Positions 1 through 8,569 of a stretch of DNA of 22,489 nt are shown here, one piece after another. The stretch is from the IMG/VR virus record IMGVR_UViG_3300017742_000136, positions 1-22,489 of that record; one strand, written 5' to 3'. Below the pieces are notes generated by a model. The model worked only from the letters and a program-made list of their open reading frames with translations. It searched no databases and had not been told where the DNA came from. Origin of the DNA: a virus. The position numbers and the translations under genes were made by a program. Numbering within the stretch: the stretch's first letter is position 1; each line of letters begins with the position of its first letter.

Positions 1-1
1 T

Positions 2-463
2 ATAGCGCCCGATAGCCTAACAGAAAAAATATGTTTTGAGCTAGACTATACGCCCTACGCTTATAGTGGGGCACGTGTATTGTTCCAGGATAGGCTAGGT
101 AGCTTTATAGGGTATAACTTTAATTTAAAACGCGCCCGTAGAATTACTACGAGTACCGACGGTTTTGAAAAGGACGTAGTAAGTATAGAGCCTTTAGATA
201 CAATTACCCGAGGCTTTGAAACTATACAAAGCTCTTATACCGAAGAGTGGGACCTATTAACCGAGTATATAAGCGAAGAGGACGCCAAATATTTAGAACA
301 GTGTTATACCAGTCCTAATATATACGTAGAGTTTAAGGGCGAAGTATACCCGGCTGTAATTAAGCCTAAGACCCAGCTAGCAAAAGAAAAGGAAAATACG
401 GACCTACGCCAGGTAGATATTACTATAAGGGTAAACCGTACGCAATACACACAAAGAAATTAG
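2..463 (+). CDS. Tail or baseplate protein, C-terminal part (5' end outside window)
   Basis: The reading frame is open from the first bases of the window, so this is the end of a longer gene; 153 residues are visible before the TAG stop. A TTG at 80 lies inside this open frame and is not a convincing start. The visible part has no transmembrane segment. It is mixed alpha/beta in character, with an aromatic- and glycine-containing stretch (LFQDRLGSFIGYNFNL) of the kind seen in virion proteins of Bacteroidetes phages. The 779-residue tail-tip gene starts 6 bases after its stop, which suggests cotranscription and a role at the distal tail. I recognise no enzymatic domain. The tail assignment rests mainly on context and is moderate. 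Confidence 0.6.
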   Translation: MAPDSLTEKICFELDYTPYAYSGARVLFQDRLGSFIGYNFNLKRARRITTSTDGFEKDVVSIEPLDTITRGFETIQSSYTEEWDLLTEYISEEDAKYLEQCYTSPNIYVEFKGEVYPAVIKPKTQLAKEKENTDLRQVDITIRVNRTQYTQRN

Positions 464-469
464 TATACT

Positions 470-2809
470 ATGGAGTTAGTGACAGCTAAGGGCCGGGTAG
501 AGCTATACGAAAATTTTAACTATTCGCTTAATTTTACTACGTCCGAGGTAACAAATTTAACGAAGAGAAAAACGAGCTATACGAAAACTATAACGGTACC
601 GTATAGCCGTGGAAATTCTAAAATATTTCAAGGGTTAGACCAGGCTAATAGCGATAACGTAGGCTACGATACGCGCCAGGCGCTTACTTGTTTTTTACAG
701 CATAACGGCCGGGTACTTATGGAGGGTATTGTAATAGTATTAGACTGGTCTAAACTAAAGGAACGCCAGGAAATACAGTTACAAATTATACAGCGTACTA
801 AGGCTATCGTAAAGGACTTAAAAGGGGTAAACCTTAATACTTTAGACTTTTCTAAATTAAACCATACGTATAACCTTGAAAACGTAGAACAGTCTTATGA
901 CGGCTTTAACGTAGTTAACGGGGTACTACAGCCTTACGCTGGTTACGTATACCCGTTAATAGATTACGGAAAAGACGATACTACGCCTAACCGCTGGGAC
1001 TTGATCGACTTACGGCCGTCTCTATTTTTACGAGAAATTATAGACGTAATATTTTTAAGCGCTGGACGTACTTATAGTAGTGACTTTTTTAATAGTACCT
1101 ACTTTTTAAGCTTAGTACTAATTAATACCCTGGACCGTATACTATATACCGACGCCCAGCGGTTACCCTACGAGACTAACCTAGACTACTCTACTGAGTG
1201 GTACAGTAAAGGGCTACCCGATACGGACCCAATACCGTCGCCACCCTTAAACCCCTGGTGGGATTCGGTAGCCGGATTAACTACCCCTATACCTTTTGAT
1301 AATATAATAACAGACGTAAACGCTCAGTGGGACCTAACCCCAACAGCTTACGACGCTGAGCTAACAGTACAGCGTACAGGTAAGTATAGGATAATATTTT
1401 CTATGGAGTACTATATGGAAACATATTTGAACGTACCCGAGTATAACGCTAATTACTGGTTTCTTTGGACCTTACCCCATACAGCCGTACAGGGCGAAGT
1501 AACTAACAGTATTGAAATACTTAAAAACGGTATAGTATACGACTTTATAGACGCAAAGTATACGCCTGTAAATAGCTTATGGACCGGTACACAATTAGGC
1601 GAGCCCTGGCAAGCTTACCCAAACCCTACCCAGTTTTTAACCTGGACCGTAGAAATTGATCTAATAGCTGGCGAAACTATTAAGCTACAACAGCACTTAC
1701 TACCCTACAACGAAAGCGGGCTAGATAGGTTTTTAAATAGTAGATTCGTTACCCAGTATAACGAAATTAAGACCGAGCTAGTAGAGGCTACGGTACTACC
1801 AGGGGACGAGCTTAATTTTAGTAACTACATACCGGAAATAAAAGCGGATAAATTTATTAATACTATACTTAATACTTTTAACCTTTGGGCAATAGACGAC
1901 CCTTATAACCCTGATAACTTAATAATAGAGCCCCGTACTAATTTTTTCGATTTAGGGGGCTTTGTGGACTGGTCCGGTAAATACGACGCTAGCCGTAAAC
2001 TAACTAACGACTATCTAGCCGACACTTTGCCAGCTAGATACTTATATAGATTTTCGGATAGTGAGGACGTAGCTATAAAACGCTTTACAGAATTAAATAA
2101 CCGGGGGTACGCCGACTACGATAGCGAGGTAGATACTAATATAAGTACCGAAGAGCAGACCGTAAAGGTAGAGCTAACGCCGTTAAAGGTAACAGAACAA
2201 AACAGCCTACTATACCCCTTACTATTTAAACAGGACGACGGTAGTAGCGATAAGCGTAACCTGGGTAAAAAGCTGAAAATAGGTTTTGTAAGTGAGCAAA
2301 TAGGCGACTATCAAATAGACGACGGTACAGTTAATAATTTAAGCCGGTATATATGCTGTAGCGAATTCGATAACCCTAGAAAGCCCTTATATAGTTTAAC
2401 TTTTGGACCACCTGAAACGGACCTACTACAAACTCAGCCGGCGTACTGGACTTTATACCGCTTATTTCATCAATTAACCGAAGAGGAAAAGACTAGGCCA
2501 GGGGCGAAAATAGTAGAGCTATTTGTATATTTGAATGAAAATGACATTTCGCTTTTAGACTTACGTAGAGTAGTTTATATAAACGGCGTCTACTATAGAA
2601 TAGTAGAAATTTCTAATTTTAACCCGCTTACAAACGCGCCCACTAGGTTAAAGCTTTTACAAATAGACGCTGTTAAATACGACTTTACAAGTAACGAAAT
2701 AATATTTAAGAACGCTACAGACGGGGGTACTACTAAAGTACTAGCGACTAATAAGGGCCAGCGCGAACTAATAATAACAAATAAAAATATAAATGTATCG
2801 AACCACTAA
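470..2809 (+). CDS. Large tail-tip/baseplate protein, 779 aa
   Basis: This is a long soluble protein rich in Tyr, Asn, Asp and Trp, without signal peptide or membrane segment. The N-terminal 100 residues (start MELVTAKGRVELYENFNYSL, then VPYSRGNSKIFQGLDQ) resemble large tail proteins encoded next to the tape measure in Bacteroidetes siphophages. Such proteins are thought to form the tail hub or baseplate, but I know no verified function. The ATG at 470 lies 6 bases after the upstream stop and gives a full-length frame. The last 17 bases overlap the following fibre-like gene, consistent with coupled translation. A part in the tail tip or adsorption apparatus is inferred from size, composition and position. 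The family name is uncertain. Confidence 0.68.
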   Translation: MELVTAKGRVELYENFNYSLNFTTSEVTNLTKRKTSYTKTITVPYSRGNSKIFQGLDQANSDNVGYDTRQALTCFLQHNGRVLMEGIVIVLDWSKLKERQEIQLQIIQRTKAIVKDLKGVNLNTLDFSKLNHTYNLENVEQSYDGFNVVNGVLQPYAGYVYPLIDYGKDDTTPNRWDLIDLRPSLFLREIIDVIFLSAGRTYSSDFFNSTYFLSLVLINTLDRILYTDAQRLPYETNLDYSTEWYSKGLPDTDPIPSPPLNPWWDSVAGLTTPIPFDNIITDVNAQWDLTPTAYDAELTVQRTGKYRIIFSMEYYMETYLNVPEYNANYWFLWTLPHTAVQGEVTNSIEILKNGIVYDFIDAKYTPVNSLWTGTQLGEPWQAYPNPTQFLTWTVEIDLIAGETIKLQQHLLPYNESGLDRFLNSRFVTQYNEIKTELVEATVLPGDELNFSNYIPEIKADKFINTILNTFNLWAIDDPYNPDNLIIEPRTNFFDLGGFVDWSGKYDASRKLTNDYLADTLPARYLYRFSDSEDVAIKRFTELNNRGYADYDSEVDTNISTEEQTVKVELTPLKVTEQNSLLYPLLFKQDDGSSDKRNLGKKLKIGFVSEQIGDYQIDDGTVNNLSRYICCSEFDNPRKPLYSLTFGPPETDLLQTQPAYWTLYRLFHQLTEEEKTRPGAKIVELFVYLNENDISLLDLRRVVYINGVYYRIVEISNFNPLTNAPTRLKLLQIDAVKYDFTSNEIIFKNATDGGTTKVLATNKGQRELIITNKNINVSNH

Positions 2810-3665
2810 AATATTTGAACTACCCGAGGAATTAAGCGCCGGCCCTAACCAGTACCTACCTATAGACGTACCGGACGTAGGTAGCCCGACCGGATGGACT
2901 ACTAAAAGAATTTTAACCCGTGAGGTTAGCGGTAGTATTAACCAGGACTTAGAAACTACCCTACAAGTAGGTAGCGTTACGGGTACGAACCGTTTACAAA
3001 TTAGCGACCCCTTAAACCCGTTAACGTTTTTAGATACCGCTAACCTAACTAAATTAGATTTAGTACAGCCCACAATGTTAGCCGATTTAGTAATAAACTT
3101 ACCGAGTACTAGCGGGACCTTAGCGCTAGCTGGCGCCGGGGGTACTAGTTTAGCGACGTCGGACCAGGCAATAAACCAAACCGGGGCCCGTATTATTACC
3201 TTGGGCGGTAGTTTAGGAACTGATAAGCTACAAACTAAAACCCTGGGCGGTACTACTGTTACAGAAGTAAAAGGCGACAATACGCTAACTGTACCTACTG
3301 GCTACTTAGGAGTAGGTACTAATAACGTAGGCGGGGGCTTTGGGGGTCATAAATTAACAGTAGTTAACGGTACAAGCTCAAGCGGGGTATACGTACAACA
3401 AGGAGGCGCAAATGGAAAGGCTGTAGATATCTTAATGAGCGCGAGTTCAGCAAGCTCTTACGGTTTATACGTTACTAGCAGAAATAGCGGACCGATTCAA
3501 AAGTACGGTATTCGCGTCGATATTACGGGTGCAAATGGCTCAGCCAAAAATAGAGCTATATACGTAGAAAACGGTTTAATAATTTCCCCAAATATGCCGA
3601 CTTCTTCAGCCGGACTACCACCCGGTACCTTTTGGAATAACGGCGGGGTAATAAATATAAAGTAA
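2793..3665 (+). CDS. Putative tail fibre / receptor-binding protein, 290 aa
   Basis: This protein is rich in Gly, Thr, Ser, Asn and Val, with short beta-type segments typical of trimeric phage fibres. The N-terminal 60 residues are less repetitive and could attach to the tail tip. The middle (about 95-180) is a low-complexity G/T/L region. The C-terminus ends in PGTFWNNGGVINIK, close to the short glycine-containing endings common on fibre proteins. There is no chaperone or enzyme motif. The ATG at 2793 is inside the end of the tail-tip gene, a 17-base overlap in another frame, with an A-rich run before it. Host-receptor binding is inferred from composition and neighbourhood; a structural tail appendage without receptor function is the main alternative. 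Confidence 0.62.
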   Translation: MYRTTKIFELPEELSAGPNQYLPIDVPDVGSPTGWTTKRILTREVSGSINQDLETTLQVGSVTGTNRLQISDPLNPLTFLDTANLTKLDLVQPTMLADLVINLPSTSGTLALAGAGGTSLATSDQAINQTGARIITLGGSLGTDKLQTKTLGGTTVTEVKGDNTLTVPTGYLGVGTNNVGGGFGGHKLTVVNGTSSSGVYVQQGGANGKAVDILMSASSASSYGLYVTSRNSGPIQKYGIRVDITGANGSAKNRAIYVENGLIISPNMPTSSAGLPPGTFWNNGGVINIK

Positions 3666-3681
3666 AAAAAATAAATAAATT

Positions 3682-4041
3682 ATGCAATTAAGAACTAAAA
3701 ACCCAGTAGTATATAACGACGGTATGGCTGGAAATATCACGGGGCTATTAACTGGAATAATTAAAAACTATAGCCGTATAGAAAATAGCTATTTTGGTGC
3801 TAACTACCTATATAACGATGAACACGAAAAGCCTAAATTCGAGGGTAGTTTTACCCTTAATACACGCCAGGAAATTATAGATACCTACGATTTAATTAAG
3901 GGCGACCTACCAGCGTACGACGAAACACCCGAACCGGACTATGAGGAACTAAAAACTTTGTACGCCTTTAGGTTAAAAATGTACGAGGAATTACTAACCC
4001 TAAACCCTGGGCTATTAATTACTGATATAGAAATAGTATAA
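3682..4041 (+). CDS. Small tail-region protein of unknown function, 119 aa
   Basis: I do not recognise the family. The protein is acidic, soluble, and has no signal peptide or membrane segment. The C-terminal third (EPDYEELKTLYAFRLKMYEELL) is likely helical. The ATG at 3682 follows an A/T-only leader of the type seen before other starts here. The gene lies between the fibre-like gene and the tape measure gene. In many siphophages the gene just before the tape measure encodes a tail assembly chaperone, so that is one possibility. However, the frame closes 20 bases before the tape measure start, and I see no long overlapping frame of the kind expected for a programmed frameshift. Confidence 0.6.
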   Translation: MQLRTKNPVVYNDGMAGNITGLLTGIIKNYSRIENSYFGANYLYNDEHEKPKFEGSFTLNTRQEIIDTYDLIKGDLPAYDETPEPDYEELKTLYAFRLKMYEELLTLNPGLLITDIEIV

Positions 4042-4060
4042 ATAACTAAACTTTAAAGCT

Positions 4061-6847
4061 TTGGCTACTAACGAAACGGTAAATATACAGGTACTAATAG
4101 AGGCGACTAAGAGCGCTAAAACTTTAGGGCAACTAGAGAAGAGTATAGACGACGTAAACGACGCGCTGATTAATATAGAGGACCAGTGTAGCGACGCCTT
4201 TAAGTCTCTTAGTAAAGCTAGTACTATAGCTAACGATAAAATAATAGACTTAGCGCTAAGTACCGATACAGCTAACGCTACTATAGGGGACTTAGAAAAG
4301 TCGGTAGAAGTATTAAGCGATAAGTTAAAGGGGGTAGACCGTGGTACCGAGGAATTCGATAGGTTAAGTAGTAAGCTAATAGAAACTAACCGAGAACTAA
4401 AAAACGTAGAGCTAAGCCTAGAGGCTTTAGATAGCGAACAGGTAGCGAGCGAGCTAGGAAGTGTAGCGGGCGCGGTGGGCGACGTTACTACCAGCTTTAT
4501 ACTACTGAGTGGAGAAGGTAACGAAACACTAGAGGAAATAGCCAACAGAGTAGAAACGGCTATAGGTGTAGCCGTAGGGTTTAAGGGCGCTATAGAGGGT
4601 ATACAGTCCGGGCTAAAATTATACCGTAACTTTAGCGACAGGGTAAAAGAAAGCGCCGTATTTTTGAAATTACAGACGGTAGCTCAAAACGGACTAAATA
4701 CAGCTACCGCCTTATTTAGTAAAGCGGTAGGCGGTGGGACTAAGGCCGTTAAAGGTTTTAGGACCGCCTTAATAAGTACAGGTATAGGGGCTATAGTAGT
4801 AGCTGTAGGCTTATTAGTAGCTAATTTTGACAAGCTTAAGAACTTAATGGGCGGTGTAACTGACGAACAAAAAGCTTTTAACGACGTAAAAAACAAGGCG
4901 GTAGAATTAGCGGGCGACGAGCTAAGCGCTATAGATCAATTAACCGATACGATTAACCAAGAAGGTATAAGTCGTAAGGACCGTAACGAGGCTATAAGCG
5001 AGCTACAAAAAAAGTACCCGGACCTACTGGCTAATATCGACCTAGAAAAAACTGGTACCGAGCAATTAAATAGCGAGATAAAAAAGTATACGGCCCTGGT
5101 ACAGTTACGCGCCGAGGCTGAGGCTACAGCCGAACTACGCGCCGAGTCGTTTAAGGAAATAATACAGAACAATACCGACGCCCAAACACAGCAAAATAAA
5201 ACCTTTAGTACCTGGGCTACCTCGTTGGTTACGAATGTAGAACAGCAAAAAATAGCTAATGCACAGACTAAAGTAAATAACTCCGAAATACAAAAACAAA
5301 TAGATATTTTAGACGACCTAGATAAGGCTAACCAAACAAAAATAAAAAACTTAGAGCTAGAGCTAGGGCTAGACAAATCTAGTATAGACGCTAAAAAAGA
5401 CAAAGAGAAGGCCGATAAAGAGGCTAAAACAAAAGCCGACGCGTTAGCTAAGAAAATACAACAGCAAGCACAGGAAAGAGCGCGAGCCGAAAAGCAAAGA
5501 ATAAAAGACTTAGCTATACTACGAGAGGAAATTTTTCAGCAGACAATAACAAGCGCCGAGGACCTAGAGGCTAGACGCCTTACCCTGGAATTCGAGGCCC
5601 AGCGTAAACGTATAGAGCAAGTAGTAAAAAACGACGACGAGCGTAAGCTTTTGCTATTGCAAAGCGAAGAAACGTTTTTTAAGCAACTAGAGGAAATAGA
5701 AAAAAAGTATAAGGACCTAGACGACGCTAAACAAAAAGAGCTACAAAATAAGGCGGTAACTAACGCTACGGACCTATTAATTATAGAGGAAAAGCTACAG
5801 CTAGCTAGCTTAGATAATACGAAAGATAACGCTGTAGAGCGCGCTAAAATAGAAAAGAACCTACTAGACTTACGTATAAAACAAATTAACGAAAACGCTA
5901 GTATAAGCTTACAAGCTGAGGACCTAACAAAAGACGAACGTATAAAGATCGAAAAAGAGGCCCAGCTAGAAATAGCCCAAATAAAACAGGACGCCAGGGC
6001 TAAGGACTTACAAGCTAGTAAGGAGGCACTAAGTAAACAGGCCGAGCAACTAAAGGAACAACAGGAACAACTCAAGGACGCTTTAATAGGGCTAGCTTTA
6101 GATACAGCACAGCAAATTTCTAATACATTTTTTGAGATTAGCCAGGAACAGGGCGAGCGGGAAAAGGAAAGCCGTATAAGTAAATTAAATGAAACTTTTG
6201 AGGAAGAGGTAGAAATACTAAACGAGCGAGTAGCTAACGGTATAATAACGCAAAGGCAAGCGGACCGGGAACAGTTAAGGCTAGAAAAGGACCAGGCAAA
6301 AGCCCAGGAAAAAATAGAGCGAGACGCGTTTAACGAGGCAAAGAAACGGCAAAAGGCCCAGGCTATTATTAACGGCGCCCTGGCTTTTACTAATGCTTTA
6401 GCTACTACCCAGCCGTTAGTACCTTTAGGTTTATTAGCTGGCGCTGGCGTACTTGTTTCTACCGGCTTACAGATAAGTAAAATAGATAGCCAAAGCTACG
6501 CAAAAGGTGGGATACTTAACGGACCTAGCCACGCTAACGGCGGTATAAAAACGGGATACGGCGAACTGGAAGGGGGCGAGGCTGTAATAAATAAGCGTAG
6601 TACTAAATTATTTAAAACAGAACTAAGTAGAATAAACCAGGCCGGCGGGGGGCGACGTTTTGCTACAGGTGGAATACTAGGCGAACCAACTACGGCCAGT
6701 AACGAGACTACAGGCGCCGGTATAAGTGGGGTACTAGGACAGCTAAACGATGTACTGAGTAAGCCGATAAGGTCCTACGTAGTAGAACAGGATATAACAG
6801 AAAGCCAGGCCCGAGTTAGTAGCCTAGAGTCTAACGCCGAGTTATAG
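4061..6847 (+). CDS. Tail tape measure protein, 928 aa
   Basis: This is the scaffold that sets tail length in long-tailed phages, and probably travels with the DNA during ejection. It is the longest protein in the window and has the usual architecture. A helical N-terminal region is followed by a hydrophobic segment at about 236-256 (GIGAIVVAVGLLVANF). A very long Lys/Glu/Gln/Ala-rich coiled coil spans about 430-730, and a second hydrophobic stretch lies near 767-806. A glycine-rich tail (AKGGILNGPSHANGGIKTGYG, then FATGGIL) is typical of these proteins. No in-frame ATG exists near the beginning: an in-frame TAA at 4043-4045 is followed by a TTG at 4061, which I take as the start. The small gene before it ends 20 bases upstream. 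Confidence in the function is high; the start is less certain. Confidence 0.92.
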   Translation: MATNETVNIQVLIEATKSAKTLGQLEKSIDDVNDALINIEDQCSDAFKSLSKASTIANDKIIDLALSTDTANATIGDLEKSVEVLSDKLKGVDRGTEEFDRLSSKLIETNRELKNVELSLEALDSEQVASELGSVAGAVGDVTTSFILLSGEGNETLEEIANRVETAIGVAVGFKGAIEGIQSGLKLYRNFSDRVKESAVFLKLQTVAQNGLNTATALFSKAVGGGTKAVKGFRTALISTGIGAIVVAVGLLVANFDKLKNLMGGVTDEQKAFNDVKNKAVELAGDELSAIDQLTDTINQEGISRKDRNEAISELQKKYPDLLANIDLEKTGTEQLNSEIKKYTALVQLRAEAEATAELRAESFKEIIQNNTDAQTQQNKTFSTWATSLVTNVEQQKIANAQTKVNNSEIQKQIDILDDLDKANQTKIKNLELELGLDKSSIDAKKDKEKADKEAKTKADALAKKIQQQAQERARAEKQRIKDLAILREEIFQQTITSAEDLEARRLTLEFEAQRKRIEQVVKNDDERKLLLLQSEETFFKQLEEIEKKYKDLDDAKQKELQNKAVTNATDLLIIEEKLQLASLDNTKDNAVERAKIEKNLLDLRIKQINENASISLQAEDLTKDERIKIEKEAQLEIAQIKQDARAKDLQASKEALSKQAEQLKEQQEQLKDALIGLALDTAQQISNTFFEISQEQGEREKESRISKLNETFEEEVEILNERVANGIITQRQADREQLRLEKDQAKAQEKIERDAFNEAKKRQKAQAIINGALAFTNALATTQPLVPLGLLAGAGVLVSTGLQISKIDSQSYAKGGILNGPSHANGGIKTGYGELEGGEAVINKRSTKLFKTELSRINQAGGGRRFATGGILGEPTTASNETTGAGISGVLGQLNDVLSKPIRSYVVEQDITESQARVSSLESNAEL

Positions 6848-6895
6848 AAAAGTATACTAACTGTTACGATAATTAGATTAAAAGCTTTGTAAGAT

Positions 6896-8491
6896 ATGGA
6901 ACTACATAACGGGGCCCCGGTCCTTAATATTACGGTAGATAAATTACACCAAGGTACGAATAAGATAAGCCTAGTAGACTTACCGGCTATGGAATTTGAC
7001 TGGCTAAAATTCTCTAAGGATGAAAGCGGGGTAGATTTACATAGCGTAGTTTTTAATTTTGAAGAGCTAGCCAGCCAGCAAAAGCTAGCCGGCCCTTTTA
7101 TTATACCCGGTAAAGTTATACCACGTAAGCACCCGGAAACGGGCCAACTATTTTACGTAAGGTTTAGCGCTGAGGTAGTACGCGAAATAGCCGACAGGTT
7201 TAACGCTAACCTATACGGCGGTAATTTTAATACCGACCATAGGGACGACGTAGACGGGGTACACGTTAGCGAAAACTGGGTAATAGAAAACAGTAAGCTA
7301 GATAAAGCAAAATATAAATTTGGGCACGATTTACCAGTAGGTACTTGGTACGGCGTAGTTAAGGTAGATAATTCTAAGTTATGGACCGAGGAAATAGCTA
7401 CGGGTAACCTTAGAGGGTTTAGCGTAGAAATGCTAGCCGGCTTAAAGTTAGCTATGGATAACGCTATAATAGAAGAGACGGCCCTAAGTAAAATAGAAGA
7501 GCTAGGCGAGGTACCGGGCGAAAACTGGAAACTAATAAGTACGGACGATATAGCTAACAACGAGGACGAACTAACGGACGAGGAAATACTAAACGCCCAG
7601 GAATTTAGAATAGTAGCAAAGCCTAACGAGGACAGCACACTAGACAAAAATAAGGCCGACGGTAGCGGTACCTGGAAAGTACGCTATAGATACGACGGGC
7701 CACTAGACGGTAAAAACCGTAATTTTTGTAGTAAGGTTTTAAAATACCAGGGCCGTACCGGTAAGGTATTTAGAAAGGAAGATATTAACGCTATGAGTTT
7801 TAGGGGAGAAAATAAAGACTTCGGCACCTATTCAATATTTAAATATAAAGGTAGCTACGGCTGTAGACATAAGTGGAAACGTTTAATATTTTTTGCAGAC
7901 GCCGACGACGGCGAGACTAGGCAAGTAGGAAACGTACCAGGGGTTAAAAAGACAGAGGCCGACGAACAGGCTACAGAAACTAACCCGAAACCAAAAAAAG
8001 AAAATTTTAATAAGTTAAATATGTACAAAGAAAACCAAAAGTACGCGAAAGTTACAGAAATGGACGCGGGCGACCGAGTAAAAGGCGCTAAGGTAGACGA
8101 CGAAAACGGCGAGGTAGTCGTAGAAGGAGTTACCTACGTAGTTACTGACGGCGAAATAATGGAGGTAAAAGCCCAGGACGAGCCAAAGGGCAACGAACCA
8201 AAAGCGGATGAGCCAGCGGGCGAATTTGAAACAATGGTAACGGAAAAGCTAGCAGAGCTAGACGCTAAAATAGAGGCTTTAACCTCTAAGATAAGCGAGG
8301 GCGACGCTGGTACTACTGAGGAATTTAGTAAGGTAGTAGCGGAGTTACTAGGAAAGTTTAAGGCCGAGCTAACGCCAGGAAAGGACGATAAGAAAACGGA
8401 CGACAAAAAAGACGACGCCGATATTAAAGTAAACCTTTCACAGGCTGAGGTAGTAGCTAAGAAACTAGACGAAATGCGTAAACGCAACTAA
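6896..8491 (+). CDS. Capsid maturation protease (XkdF-like) fused to Cys/His domain and scaffold, 531 aa
   Basis: Residues about 50-190 resemble the XkdF-like putative serine protease family that processes prohead proteins. Candidate catalytic residues are His115 (in NTDHRDDVDGVHVSENW) and Ser176 (in LRGFSVEM). Residues about 255-335 form a second unit (RYRYDGPLDGKNRNFC to GCRHKWKRL), with Cys278, Cys323 and His325. It vaguely recalls the C-terminal part of MuF/gp7-type minor head proteins. Residues about 376-531 are charged, Lys/Glu/Asp-rich and likely coiled coil (about 443-475), as in scaffolding proteins. The gene is immediately before the major capsid gene, the usual place for protease and scaffold. 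An in-frame ATG at 8021 could start a separate scaffold. Protease identity is likely; the middle domain is tentative. Confidence 0.8.
   Translation: MELHNGAPVLNITVDKLHQGTNKISLVDLPAMEFDWLKFSKDESGVDLHSVVFNFEELASQQKLAGPFIIPGKVIPRKHPETGQLFYVRFSAEVVREIADRFNANLYGGNFNTDHRDDVDGVHVSENWVIENSKLDKAKYKFGHDLPVGTWYGVVKVDNSKLWTEEIATGNLRGFSVEMLAGLKLAMDNAIIEETALSKIEELGEVPGENWKLISTDDIANNEDELTDEEILNAQEFRIVAKPNEDSTLDKNKADGSGTWKVRYRYDGPLDGKNRNFCSKVLKYQGRTGKVFRKEDINAMSFRGENKDFGTYSIFKYKGSYGCRHKWKRLIFFADADDGETRQVGNVPGVKKTEADEQATETNPKPKKENFNKLNMYKENQKYAKVTEMDAGDRVKGAKVDDENGEVVVEGVTYVVTDGEIMEVKAQDEPKGNEPKADEPAGEFETMVTEKLAELDAKIEALTSKISEGDAGTTEEFSKVVAELLGKFKAELTPGKDDKKTDDKKDDADIKVNLSQAEVVAKKLDEMRKRN
8021..8491 (+). CDS. 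Possible nested scaffold product from internal start (156 aa)
   Basis: An in-frame ATG at 8021 (Met376 of the protease fusion) follows an A/T-only leader (AAAATTTTAATAAGTTAAAT), much like the leader before the major capsid gene and others here. Initiation there would release a 156-residue acidic, helical scaffold-like protein without the protease, as phage lambda does with C and Nu3. This is inference: an in-frame Met in a linker could also be incidental, and the A-rich bases also encode ordinary Lys and Asn. Confidence 0.4.
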   Translation: MYKENQKYAKVTEMDAGDRVKGAKVDDENGEVVVEGVTYVVTDGEIMEVKAQDEPKGNEPKADEPAGEFETMVTEKLAELDAKIEALTSKISEGDAGTTEEFSKVVAELLGKFKAELTPGKDDKKTDDKKDDADIKVNLSQAEVVAKKLDEMRKRN

Positions 8492-8500
8492 ATACAAAAC
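8490..8500 (+). promoter_or_regulatory. AAATACAAAAC motif in leader of capsid gene
   Basis: A copy of the shared motif (here continuing GT, as at 13569) lies 69 bases before the ATG of the major capsid gene and overlaps the stop of the protease gene. The 78 bases between the genes are extremely A/T-rich. I could not find a convincing -33/-7 promoter in them. Confidence 0.35.
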
Positions 8501-8569
8501 GTTTAATAAAAAAAGCTACAATAAAAAAAAGCAATTAATTAATAAAAATAACCTTAAAAAAATTTAATT

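Noticed and set aside
461-470. TAGTATACTA palindrome at a gene junction, similar to the operator half-sites
   Set aside because: It is formed by a stop codon and the next start, the arms overlap, the spacing differs from P1 and P2, and no promoter elements accompany it. Such TA-rich words are common in this phage.
2768-3280. Long minus-strand frames, such as this one and those at 4015-4545, 5536-6075 and 7153-7647
   Set aside because: They lie antisense to well-supported genes, have low-complexity Ser/Leu-rich translations produced by the complementary codons, and show no family resemblance.
3960-4061. Programmed frameshift joining the 119-residue gene to the tape measure, as in lambda G/GT
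   Set aside because: The tape measure frame is closed by a stop at 4043 and there is no long overlapping frame or clear slippery sequence.
6850-6895. GTATACTAAC and TTTGTAAGAT before the protease gene as a third copy of the promoter module
   Set aside because: Only short pieces match P1/P2; the inverted repeat and spacing are missing.
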